A DNA stretch of 9,006 nucleotides from Boseongicola sp. SB0662_bin_57 (GCA_009839535.1 VXPN01000503.1:1-9006); one strand, 5' to 3'. Shown: positions 1 through 6,733, numbered from the stretch's first letter. Notes: generated by a model not told the origin, from the letters alone. Made by a program: numbers and translations.

Positions 1-466
1 CCCCCTCGGCGAAGCCCACGGCCCCGCCCGTCGCCGCTCCTGCCGCCGCGCCCTTCACCATCCGCGCAAGGGGCGGAAGCGCCTGGGCGCTCCGCACAGC
101 GCCTCTCGCGGCCATTCCGACCGGAAGCAGCGACGCGCCGACCTCTGCGGCGGTTCCGCCCCAGCCCGTGCGCTCACGTGCGGCGTCGAGATATTCCCGC
201 TGACGGTCACGGCCTTCCGCGTAGGCGGGCAGGTAGTCCTCGCCGCGCATCATCGCGCCGATCCCGGACATGGCCCCCTGCGCCTCGTCCGACAGGCCCA
301 TCATCGGGAAGTTGTGGCCGCCGAGGTTCAGGTAGTCGAACACCCTGTCCACGGTTGACATATCCGGCGTCTTCGTGCCGTCGGCAAGAAGATGTCCGGG
401 ACCTGCCTTTCGCTGGCTGTCGATCCCCGCCTGGACGCTGGCGAACATGTCATCAAGGCTTGCCAT
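1..466 (-). CDS. N-terminus of a second internal virion / ejection protein (partial)
   Basis: The ATG at 464-466 shares TGATG with the stop of the preceding gene; the frame stays open for 155 codons to the window edge. Residues 1-20 form a short helix (MASLDDMFASVQAGIDSQRK). Residues 75-115 (GEDYLPAYAEGRDRQREYLD, then AARERTGWGGTAAEVGAS) fit a pattern I recall from large phage internal virion proteins, where a 'Y...A...R...E...P..G..AE..G' helix pair precedes a Gly/Ala-rich segment. Residues 112-155 are that segment (LLPVGMAARGAVRSAQALPP, then KGAAAGAATGGAVGFAEG), a glycine-zipper pattern able to enter membranes. Such proteins often run to 1000 residues or more and may carry a lytic transglycosylase or protease domain further on; this part is outside the window. 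No ribosome-binding site is clear, so translation is probably coupled. Confidence 0.75.
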   Translation of the reverse strand, partial: MASLDDMFASVQAGIDSQRKAGPGHLLADGTKTPDMSTVDRVFDYLNLGGHNFPMMGLSDEAQGAMSGIGAMMRGEDYLPAYAEGRDRQREYLDAARERTGWGGTAAEVGASLLPVGMAARGAVRSAQALPPLARMVKGAAAGAATGGAVGFAEG

Positions 467-2046
467 CAGTTCCAAAGCCCCAGCAGCCAGTTCCTGGACT
501 GGTTGTAGTCGTCACTGGCGTTCTTCTGCGCCTGTCTCGCTTGTCTGCGAATGCTGGCGGCGGTGTTTCCCCTGGGTGAAGGCGGCGGACTCTCCGGCGC
601 GATCAGTTCCGCAGCCCTTGCCTTGAGCGCATCCAGGGCCTTCTGGGCTTCGTCCGGCCCCATCACGGAAACGTTCTTCAGCAGGTCCGCCGTGACCGCC
701 TCGATTTCCTCCCTGGTGTTCAGGGAGGAAACGTCCGGCATCACGAATGCGGGCGCGGCCTGCGCGGCTCCTGCATTGCCGAGCGCGTCTGTCGTGGCCG
801 CAAGCGCAGCGTCCGCTCCCGCTTCCATGCCTGCAATCGCGTCCCCGGCCCTGTCCGCCATGCCTCCTAGCACGGACTTCCAGTCGCCGTCGCCTTGGGG
901 AACGTCCATCCGTGGCAGCGTGAACCGGTCGGCGTCGGGATCGCCAAGTTCCCTGAGCCGGTTCCTGACCTTCGATTCCACTTCAGCGCTCGATGCGTTG
1001 AACTTCGCCGCGAAGACGGACGGGGAATCCTTGGAAGTCGGAAAGGTCTTGATCAAGCGCTGCGCTTCCTGGTCCGACACGGCGGCACCGGACATGAGCT
1101 TGATCATCTGGTTCTGGTAGTTCGTCACGTTGGCATCGAACGTCGCATAGTCATACGACATCTTCCTGGCGTCACCCGGCACCATGCCAGGCGCAAGCCA
1201 TTCAGCCAGCGAAATCGCCTTTGCCGCCTTCCGTCCCAATGCAGACTGGTTCTGCGGCGACACGCTTTCGTGAACGCGAACCAGGTTGTCGCCCAGGTCG
1301 CGAAGCTCCCGGATGTCCTTCTGCGCGTCGGTTTCCGATCCGGTCGTAAGCTCGTTCCGTTCGCTCGTCGGCGGCTCGCCCTCGATCCATCCCTGGGCCA
1401 TGAGCCGTTCGCCCTTGGCCACGTGCTCCGGGTTGTTCGGGTTCAGCGTCACCGTGTCGCCGGTCTTCCTGTCGAACAGGGTGATGCCGTCCAGCTTCGG
1501 CGGATCGCCGTCACCGGCCTTCAGGGCCTTGTCCATCGCCAGGATGTCCGCCTGAAGCTCGCCCGTGACCGTGCCGTCGGCAATGGCCTGGTTGTATGCC
1601 GCGACCCCGCCCTCGTTGACGATGGAATACGCGAGCTTCCTGAGTTCCGCCACTCTCGCCTTCTCGGCCTCCGCCCGCTCCAGTTTGGCTTTGCGAGCGG
1701 CTTCCTCTGCCGCCAACCGTCTTTCCTGAAGTCCGAACGTCCGGTCGGCGTTGGCCTGCGCCCGGTCGGCCTCCATGTGCGGAAAAAGCGCCTTCATCGT
1801 GGCCGCGTCAATCGTGCCGCCCTGGAGTCCCTCCATCACGGCGTCCCTGCCGCCCTCGCCGTAGATTCCGAACGCGGCCTGCAATGCGGCCTTGGCTTCC
1901 TCTTCCTTCTTCCGCTTGCGGCGATCCTGGATGCCCGCGCCAAGCCCTGCGCCAAGCTGGCTCAGTCCCTGTCCGATTGCGGAAAAGGTCGGCGGCGTGT
2001 AGGCGCTCGAACCGCGTGGGGAAACGTCGAAGAGGGTTGCGGGCAT
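466..2046 (-). CDS. Probable internal virion / DNA ejection protein
   Basis: The protein has 526 aa from the ATG at 2044-2046, which overlaps the upstream stop as TGATG. A GTG one codon earlier (2047-2049) is an alternative start. Residues 20-40 are a Gly-zipper-like stretch (FSAIGQGLSQLGAGLGAGIQ), directly followed by a basic/acidic cluster (DRRKRKKEEE). Such a membrane-active N-terminal segment is common in ejected proteins. Residues about 93-138 form an Ala/Glu/Arg coiled coil. Residues 304-350 (FDANVTNYQNQMIKLMSGAA, then VSDQEAQRLIKTFPT and FAAKFNA) match a block I associate with phage DNA-transfer and internal virion proteins. The C-terminal part has two Ala-rich helical stretches and a Pro-rich, basic tail. 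No catalytic motif is visible. The 3' end overlaps the next gene by one base as TGATG, as expected for paired ejection proteins made together. The exact family is uncertain; the virion role rests on composition and place. Confidence 0.75.
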   Translation of the reverse strand: MPATLFDVSPRGSSAYTPPTFSAIGQGLSQLGAGLGAGIQDRRKRKKEEEAKAALQAAFGIYGEGGRDAVMEGLQGGTIDAATMKALFPHMEADRAQANADRTFGLQERRLAAEEAARKAKLERAEAEKARVAELRKLAYSIVNEGGVAAYNQAIADGTVTGELQADILAMDKALKAGDGDPPKLDGITLFDRKTGDTVTLNPNNPEHVAKGERLMAQGWIEGEPPTSERNELTTGSETDAQKDIRELRDLGDNLVRVHESVSPQNQSALGRKAAKAISLAEWLAPGMVPGDARKMSYDYATFDANVTNYQNQMIKLMSGAAVSDQEAQRLIKTFPTSKDSPSVFAAKFNASSAEVESKVRNRLRELGDPDADRFTLPRMDVPQGDGDWKSVLGGMADRAGDAIAGMEAGADAALAATTDALGNAGAAQAAPAFVMPDVSSLNTREEIEAVTADLLKNVSVMGPDEAQKALDALKARAAELIAPESPPPSPRGNTAASIRRQARQAQKNASDDYNQSRNWLLGLWN

Positions 2047-2369
2047 CACGGATACTCCGGTGCCGGGATGTTCCTGCGGAGTTCGGGATGCTGCCGCAGG
2101 ATCGCGGTCATGGCCGGATCGTTCAGGTCCTTGCTCATCAGTATCCTCGCAAGCTCGCTGACCGGCTCGCCCCTCTTGCTGGAAAGAGGCATCTGGTCGG
2201 GATAGCTGTCCTGCTGGTACGGCGCTCCCGGAGCCATGCGGGGATCGTTCATGTCCGGCGACACTGCATCCGACGAATTGACCATGCCGAGAAGCCTGGC
2301 CAGCAGCGAGGGCTGGAACTCCTTCATGCCGAGTTCAGTTGCGATGGAAAGCGGGGTTCTTGCTGGCAT
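2046..2369 (-). CDS. 107-aa hypothetical protein
   Basis: I do not recognise a family. The ATG at 2367-2369 has AGGAG 6 nt upstream (minus strand of 2376-2380), overlapping the stop of the S74 gene, so the start is well supported. Residues 1-30 contain a probable amphipathic helix (FQPSLLARLLGMV). Residues 31-65 are Asp/Pro/Met/Gln-rich and look disordered (MNDPRMAPGAPYQQD). Residues 70-97 form a second probable helical part (SELARILMSKDLNDPAMTAI), and the end is Pro-rich (RRNIPAPEYP). No signal peptide or transmembrane segment is seen. It sits between the fibre-type gene and the ejection-protein genes, so a small virion component or assembly helper is possible. Its stop and the next start share TGATG. 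Confidence 0.75.
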   Translation of the reverse strand: MPARTPLSIATELGMKEFQPSLLARLLGMVNSSDAVSPDMNDPRMAPGAPYQQDSYPDQMPLSSKRGEPVSELARILMSKDLNDPAMTAILRQHPELRRNIPAPEYP

Positions 2370-2378
2370 TTCCTTCTC

Positions 2379-4031
2379 CTATGCCACGGCCAGTTCGTGA
2401 TCGACGTGCTTGACGCCGTTCAGTTCCCTGACCGCATCGGGGTGCAGTTGCTCGACTTCATCCGCCATCAGGCCGATTTGCGGCGTGTCGTGCCCCTTGT
2501 AGTTGAACACGTAGACGGCCAGGCCGTTGTGCAGCCTGCCGACTGCGCGAATGTTCTCTTTCGCCCTGCGATCTGACAGCAACGCGCCGCCGAGCGATCC
2601 GGCAAGGCCGAGCAGTCCGCCCGTCCTCTGCGCCGCCGCGTTCGCACTTGCCGCGTAGTTCGAGCCGGTCATGCCCACGATGTCCGGCGCGGAATGCTGC
2701 GGAGCGGCGTAGCCTGGCATTCCGAGCAGTCCGGCAAGCTGGGAGACCTGGCCGAACGGCTCCTGCCGCGAGGTCATTTCCTGGTTGAACTCCTGCTGCT
2801 GAATCTGCGCCTCCAAGGCCCGCCGCTGCAACGCCATCTGCGCCTTGTGCTGCTCTTCCTGCGCTCTCTGGCCCCTGAAGCCCATGTCCTGGTCGAACCG
2901 GTCCCGGCCCTCGCCCTGAAGCTGCTGCCTGAAGCCCATGTCCTCGCCGAAGCGCTGCTGGCCCTCCTGGCCCAGAAGCCCGCGCAGCCCCATGTCCTGG
3001 CCGAAGCGCTGCTGCCCTTCCTGGCCAAGCAGGCCACGGAGGTTGAACGTCTGGTCGAACCTGTCGCGTTGCGCCTGGTCCTGGAAGTTCTGCATGACGG
3101 ACTGCGAGTCGAAGACCTGCTGGCCCCGGTCGAAGGTCTGCCCGCCACGGTCGAAGATTCCCGCCGCCTCCCCGAACTCCTGCGCCCTGTTGCGCGAAGT
3201 CAGGTCGGCCAGCCTCTGGTGCTCCTGCGCCCCCGCCATCACGGAGGCAAGCGAGAGGTCGTTCATCGCCCTGTCACGGCCTTGCTGAAGCCGGTTCAGT
3301 TCCTCGTCGTAGGCTTCCGATCCGGGAGCGAGACCCTTCTGCCAGAGCCTGTTCTCAAGGTCCGCCTGCGCCCGCTCGTCGTCGGCCCGTCGCAGGTTCA
3401 TGGCCCGCTCGTACATGGCGTTCGAGACCGCCTCCCTTTCGGACCCGAAGTCGTCCGGTCCCGACAGGGCGAACCTGTCGGCGATCCGGCCACGCTCGTC
3501 CCGCAGCCCTTGCAGGTCGCCAAGCAGGCCTTGGTAGCCCTGCTGCCTGTTCCCAAGCTCCGCTTCGAGGTTCGTGTAGTCGCGAGGGTCGATCTGGACG
3601 CCGGGAAGCGAGCCGAAGTCGGTCCTGCGCACGCCTGGCAGGGCGTCGAAGTCGGTCTTTCGGACGCCGGGCAAGGCCCCGAAGTCGGTCTTGCGCACGC
3701 CGGGCAGTCCGGCGATGTCCGCCGTGGCCGCCTCGGGCAGCGTGCTCCGGTCGAGAGTTGACGGGGACGTTGACGTGGCGTCCGCCATCCGGCCCAGCAG
3801 TCCCTGCGAGTTGCCGCCTGTCCGGGGCCTGCCGTGCCGGGCGATCACGCCGGGCGGCCTTGCGACCACGTTGTCCATGATCCGGTCGCCGCCGGGCCTG
3901 GCTCCGGCGCTCGCAGGCTGAGGCCCCGTTTTCACGGGGTCTGGCCGGGTCCGCTTTCCACCCTTTCCGCCTTTGGGGCCTCCGAACCCGCCTTCGCCGG
4001 TCGGCTTCCAATCATGAACAACCACGCTCAT
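2379..4031 (-). CDS. Repeat-rich tail fibre-type protein with C-terminal peptidase S74 chaperone domain
   Basis: The protein has 550 aa. The N-terminus is Gly/Lys-rich with the PDPVKT motif at residues 30-35, shared with the upstream neighbour. Residues 109-152 are four 11-residue repeats (LPGVRKTDFGA type). Residues 153-290 are charged and helical (Arg/Glu/Gln-rich), probably coiled coil. Residues 293-313 are three 7-residue units (FDRGGQT type). Residues 324-395 are four 18-residue units (RFGQDMGLRGLLGQEGQQ type), followed by another Gln-rich helix to about 428. The C-terminus, residues 484-550, is the S74 intramolecular chaperone: LLSDRRAKENI, LAVYVFNY, IGLMADEV, HPDAV and VDHELAVA. In the family this domain helps a trimer fold and may cleave itself off. 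S486 and K491 have the spacing I recall for the Ser-Lys pair, so cleavage near L485/S486 is possible. The domain is the short form without a long helical end. The low-complexity body suggests a long trimeric helical rod, not a beta-helix with sugar-cleaving activity. Confidence 0.82.
   Translation of the reverse strand: MSVVVHDWKPTGEGGFGGPKGGKGGKRTRPDPVKTGPQPASAGARPGGDRIMDNVVARPPGVIARHGRPRTGGNSQGLLGRMADATSTSPSTLDRSTLPEAATADIAGLPGVRKTDFGALPGVRKTDFDALPGVRRTDFGSLPGVQIDPRDYTNLEAELGNRQQGYQGLLGDLQGLRDERGRIADRFALSGPDDFGSEREAVSNAMYERAMNLRRADDERAQADLENRLWQKGLAPGSEAYDEELNRLQQGRDRAMNDLSLASVMAGAQEHQRLADLTSRNRAQEFGEAAGIFDRGGQTFDRGQQVFDSQSVMQNFQDQAQRDRFDQTFNLRGLLGQEGQQRFGQDMGLRGLLGQEGQQRFGEDMGFRQQLQGEGRDRFDQDMGFRGQRAQEEQHKAQMALQRRALEAQIQQQEFNQEMTSRQEPFGQVSQLAGLLGMPGYAAPQHSAPDIVGMTGSNYAASANAAAQRTGGLLGLAGSLGGALLSDRRAKENIRAVGRLHNGLAVYVFNYKGHDTPQIGLMADEVEQLHPDAVRELNGVKHVDHELAVA
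2847..3062 (-). repeat. Four tandem 54-bp units (18-residue protein repeats)
   Basis: Residues 324-395 of the S74 protein: RFDQTFNLRGLLGQEGQQ, RFGQDMGLRGLLGQEGQQ, RFGEDMGFRQQLQGEGRD and RFDQDMGFRGQRAQEEQH. The Arg-Phe start, the D-M-G-[LF]-R block and the Gln/Glu end are kept. The first two units are closest in protein but differ at several synonymous sites in DNA. Confidence 0.85.
3093..3155 (-). repeat. Three 7-residue tandem units
   Basis: Residues 293-313 of the S74 protein read FDRGGQT, FDRGQQV, FDSQSVM. The Phe every seven residues suggests a heptad position in a trimeric bundle leading into the 18-residue repeats. Confidence 0.6.
3576..3707 (-). repeat. Four tandem 33-bp units (11-residue protein repeats)
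   Basis: Residues 109-152 of the S74 protein: LPGVRKTDFGA, LPGVRKTDFDA, LPGVRRTDFGS and the diverged LPGVQIDPRDY. The DNA copies differ mostly at synonymous third positions (for example CTG/TTG, GTG/GTC, CGC/CGA), so the repeat is not a recent slippage product and seems kept at the protein level. Confidence 0.85.
3924..3939 (-). other. Hairpin with GAAA tetraloop in coding sequence
   Basis: On the minus strand mRNA the stretch reads CCCCGU-GAAA-ACGGGG, a perfect 6-bp stem closed by a GNRA-type tetraloop. It lies in the codons for the PDPVKT motif, about 90 nt after the S74 gene start. No U-run follows, so it is not an intrinsic terminator. It could slow ribosomes or protect mRNA, or be a by-product of the codons used. 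Confidence 0.45.
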
Positions 4032-4666
4032 CTTCCGCCTCCGCCCTTGCCGCCCTTCTTGTCGCTGCGGCTCCAGGACTTCGTTTTCCTGTCCCGCGTC
4101 ATGTCGATGTAGCTGTCATTGCTGCCTTGGTCCGTCCTCACGCGGCGCGTGTCCTTCGGCGGCACGAAGGTTTCCTTCACGCCCCTGACGAAGCCGCCGA
4201 TGCCGTCCCCGAAATAGTCCGGGTGGTGGCCGGTATCGACGGACGTGCCGCCGAGGAATCCGGGCCTGCGGGAGCCGTGGTCGGCGCTGCGCTGCCACGA
4301 GGAGCCGCCGCCATCGTCACCGCCGCCTGACGACGGGGGAGGAAGGGCGACCGGTTGCGGCGTAACGTCCTTCATCAGTGGCCGCCCGAACGGGCTTGCC
4401 CCGGACGTGGCCGATTCCGGCAGGGGCGACCATCCGCCGCCGCCACCGCTGCCAAAGAGCATGGCCTGGATCAGCGGGTGGAACTCCGTGTGCTGCATCC
4501 GGTCCGGCGTGCCGACCTCGCCCGTGTAGTAGCTCCGGGCGAAAGGCGTCTGCTGGTGCAACTGGCCCAGCATCGCGTTCTCAAGCGCCGCCTGCCGGTT
4601 GATGTCCATCTGCATGGCCGCCGTCTTCACCGGATCAGGCGGCTTCGGCCCTGACTTCTTTCCCAT
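4028..4666 (-). CDS. Gly/Pro-rich virion-type protein with N-terminal PDPVKT motif
   Basis: The protein is 212 aa. Residues 1-48 are the conserved-looking part: KPPDPVKTAAMQMDINRQAA followed by a helix and a QQTPFARSYY segment. As I recall, a 'PDP-x-KTAA-x-Q...N...A...Q-TP' pattern is frequent in short proteins beside S74-containing fibre proteins of podoviruses. From residue 72 it becomes low-complexity: GSGGGGGW, PPPSSGGGDDGGGSS, and several His/Gly/Pro/Asp stretches. It ends in a strongly basic tail (RDRKTKSW, DKKGGKGGGGR). No enzyme motif, signal peptide or membrane segment is visible. The likely role is a virion linker or tail-associated structural protein, with the N-terminal helix as docking part; this is inference. 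Its stop overlaps the S74 gene start as ATGA. Confidence 0.8.
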   Translation of the reverse strand: MGKKSGPKPPDPVKTAAMQMDINRQAALENAMLGQLHQQTPFARSYYTGEVGTPDRMQHTEFHPLIQAMLFGSGGGGGWSPLPESATSGASPFGRPLMKDVTPQPVALPPPSSGGGDDGGGSSWQRSADHGSRRPGFLGGTSVDTGHHPDYFGDGIGGFVRGVKETFVPPKDTRRVRTDQGSNDSYIDMTRDRKTKSWSRSDKKGGKGGGGR

Positions 4667-5123
4667 TTTCCTGTCCTCTGCCTCTGTCGGTCCACCGGCA
4701 TTCCTCCGGGAACATCGACAGGATGTGTGCGTCCGTCTGCCCGTCCCACGCCCGACGCGCCACGCCTTCCAGCCTGAACCCCAGCCGCTCCGCGAGCCGC
4801 CTTGCCCGCCGGTTGCGCCGTGACGTGGAGACCCACAGCCGCACGACGCCCATCTGCTCGAAGGGATACCTGAACATGTCCCTGAGCGTCGTCCTGGTGG
4901 CCCATCCCGGTCGTTCCTGCACGATGGTCGCCTGCATGGAACTGCCGAACCGGGCGGGGCGGAACTCGTTGAAGACCACGCCGCAGAGCAGTTCGTCGCC
5001 CATGCGGACGCCCATGGCGGTGCACTCCCTGAAGTCCTCCGGGGCCATGCCGATCCTTTGCGCCACCCAGGGCACGATCAGGCGGTCGGCTCCCGCGAAG
5101 GAGACTGGCCTAGAGGAGTGCAT
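4635..5123 (-). CDS. GNAT-family N-acetyltransferase
   Basis: This protein would transfer an acetyl group from acetyl-CoA to an amine; the substrate cannot be told from the sequence. At 162 aa it has the size of a single GNAT domain of the RimJ/RimL-like branch. The N-terminal helix region (residues 13-25) reads DRLIVPWVAQRIG. Residues 46-53 (LCGVVFNE) form the central strand. The strongest evidence is residues 94-120: VRLWVST, then N104-x-RA at 104-107, LGF at 114-116 and EG at 119-120, which is the usual CoA-binding helix and following strand. After it come R123-R124 and a closing M-x(4)-ECRW segment that I recall from phage-borne GNATs. Start: ATG at 5121-5123, inside the end of the nozzle gene, with no clear ribosome-binding site, so probably coupled. 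The last 32 nt overlap the next gene. Acetyltransferases are known passengers among podovirus tail genes; acetylation of a virion or host protein is inference. Confidence 0.82.
   Translation of the reverse strand: MHSSRPVSFAGADRLIVPWVAQRIGMAPEDFRECTAMGVRMGDELLCGVVFNEFRPARFGSSMQATIVQERPGWATRTTLRDMFRYPFEQMGVVRLWVSTSRRNRRARRLAERLGFRLEGVARRAWDGQTDAHILSMFPEECRWTDRGRGQENGKEVRAEAA
4674..4679 (-). promoter_or_regulatory. Ribosome-binding site inside the acetyltransferase gene
   Basis: The minus strand reads AGAGGA, 7 nt before the ATG at 4664-4666. It lies within the coding end of the acetyltransferase and supports a real 32-nt overlap, not a later start for the following gene. Confidence 0.55.
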
Positions 5124-6729
5124 GGGTCGTTTCGCTTATGATGTCGGTCGCGAAGTAGCGCATTCGTGCGCCGGAGGTCGAAGACCTGAGCCGGACGGAG
5201 ATGGCCGTGCCGTCGCGGTTCAGCGCCTGCCACTCCTGGAGGCTGAACGTGCCTCCGGCCCAATCCGAGCCGGGATCGTCATCGTCGCCCCATTCGGCCT
5301 CGTCCCATTCCGCGCCGCCCGTCCTGAGGGAGCTTGGAGCCTCCAGCCCGCCTTCCTCGTTGAAGTCGGTCACGGTTCCGATGGTGAACGTCACGTCGGC
5401 GTCCGAGTCGATCAGCGCCCGCGCCAGCGTGAAGCGCTTGTCCATCGCCGTGCCGAGATACTGGAACGCGCCCCGCACGTCGCCCTCGATGGGGTTCCCG
5501 TTGTCGTTGGTGCCCACGTTGGCCTCAAGGACGGAGCCGCCCGGCCCGCCGAAGAACAGCCTGTCCTTCCACTGCGCCCAGCAACGTGCGTCCATGCCGA
5601 CGAACCGGCACCATGCGCCGGTCTGCGTGTTCATGACGTGCTGCTCGCCGCCGAAGGCGGGGACGTTGAACAGGAGCCAGTTGCTGTTCGTGTGGAGAAC
5701 GCAGTCCCAGCCCACGGTGTCGCCGTGGAGCGCGGCCTTCTCCGTCACGGTGTTGGCGATCTTGGACGACAGGTTGGCGATCTCGCTGGAATGCGCGACA
5801 CGCCCGGTTTGCAGGAGCCTGGTCACGGGTATGTAACCATCCGTGGTCATGGCCACAAGATCGCCGCCGTATTTTGTCAGCGCCTTGTCGCCGATCAGCC
5901 GCCCGATCTTCCAGAGGCCGACCAAATCCCAATCGCTTGAACTGGTGATGTCGGTCCCCTGGTAGACAAGAACGGACCCGTTGTCGAAGAAGATGCAGAG
6001 AAGGTCGTCAACGCCTTCGCCTGAATCTATGGTGATGGTGCCAAGCCCGATTGCGTTGCCGCCGTCGGCGTTCACCCGGTCCAGCGCGAACCGTGTCAGG
6101 TCGCCCTGTATCGCGCCGAGGTCGCCGTACCAGAGATTGGCCGTGTCCTTTTGCAGGAAGAACAGGCGGCCCTTGAACGGCAGGACCTGGCTCAGGTCCG
6201 ACGCGCTGAACGGCAATCCGTCCTGCCCGGACGCCTTGGTCCAGTTGTGGTCCGCCGCCATGGTGCCGTCAGGCTGTATCCGCTCAGGCGGGTCCTCGCC
6301 GTTGACCATGATGGTCGATCCCGCGAAGTGCGCGAACCGCCAGCGGTCGCTGGCGTAGGAGCCGTCCTTGACGGACTCCGCTGCAAGCGTGGAAACCTGT
6401 GACGGGTTCGTGACGTTCCATATCTGCCCGCCGCCCACTGCATAGAGCCTTGAGACGCTGCCGCTCTGGTGCGGTATCAGCGTCTGCACGTAGTCCGTGC
6501 CCGCGCCCGTCGCCGACACGCGGCTTCCCCGGCGCAGCACGACGGCCCCGCTTTCGGGAAAGTAGTTGTCGATCTGGATGGCGTATTTCGGCTTCATCGA
6601 CGCCCAGGCGTCGGCGGTGTTCCAGCCGCCCACGGGAGCCTGTATCGTGTCGCGCTTGCCGAGCGAGTTGCGCGGGCCGAGGTCCGCGCCCTGCAAGGCC
6701 GCCCTGTTTATCGCGTATCCTATGCTCAT
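5110..6729 (-). CDS. Tail nozzle / packaged-DNA stabilisation protein (T7 gp12 / P22 gp10-like)
   Basis: This 539-aa protein probably forms the tail nozzle below the adaptor, which keeps packaged DNA in the head and gives the base for fibres. Residues 31-70 hold the N-terminal signature I associate with this group: APVGGWNT, then IQIDNYFPESGAVVLRRG. The middle (about residues 85-430) is beta-rich with repeated short strand pairs containing aromatic residues (RLFFLQ, NLWYGD, NWLLFN, DRLFFG), consistent with a propeller-like fold. Near the C-terminus, residues 474-490 form an acidic, Trp-spaced loop (EWDEAEWGDDDDPGSDW), followed by a closing beta segment (ISVRLRSS, RMRYF). The length is suitable for the family. 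It follows the adaptor by 4 nt and overlaps the acetyltransferase gene by 14 nt. The ribosome-binding site is weak (AGG), which suggests coupled translation. Confidence 0.85.
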   Translation of the reverse strand: MSIGYAINRAALQGADLGPRNSLGKRDTIQAPVGGWNTADAWASMKPKYAIQIDNYFPESGAVVLRRGSRVSATGAGTDYVQTLIPHQSGSVSRLYAVGGGQIWNVTNPSQVSTLAAESVKDGSYASDRWRFAHFAGSTIMVNGEDPPERIQPDGTMAADHNWTKASGQDGLPFSASDLSQVLPFKGRLFFLQKDTANLWYGDLGAIQGDLTRFALDRVNADGGNAIGLGTITIDSGEGVDDLLCIFFDNGSVLVYQGTDITSSSDWDLVGLWKIGRLIGDKALTKYGGDLVAMTTDGYIPVTRLLQTGRVAHSSEIANLSSKIANTVTEKAALHGDTVGWDCVLHTNSNWLLFNVPAFGGEQHVMNTQTGAWCRFVGMDARCWAQWKDRLFFGGPGGSVLEANVGTNDNGNPIEGDVRGAFQYLGTAMDKRFTLARALIDSDADVTFTIGTVTDFNEEGGLEAPSSLRTGGAEWDEAEWGDDDDPGSDWAGGTFSLQEWQALNRDGTAISVRLRSSTSGARMRYFATDIISETTHALL

Positions 6730-6733
6730 CTGC

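Noticed and set aside
895..2205. Long plus-strand open frame opposite the ejection protein gene
   Set aside because: It is antisense to a well-supported gene in a GC-rich sequence, rich in Arg/Leu/Val/His with no recognisable domain, and no plus-strand ribosome-binding site or promoter is visible.
2694..3761. Long plus-strand open frame opposite the S74 protein gene
   Set aside because: Its apparent Leu/Pro/Val repeats are the mirror of the minus-strand protein repeats. The minus frame ends in a recognisable S74 domain, so the plus frame is a shadow.
3924..3939. Intrinsic terminator
   Set aside because: A stem-loop is present but no U-run follows on the minus strand, and it lies inside a gene with intact genes downstream.
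4430..4450. GGC-type triplet run as a phase-variable tract
   Set aside because: Triplet changes would keep the frame and only alter the Gly count in a disordered linker; the run is short and interrupted.
4723..5940. Long plus-strand open frame opposite the acetyltransferase and nozzle genes
   Set aside because: It spans two minus-strand genes with recognised family signatures and has Arg/Val/His-rich antisense composition.
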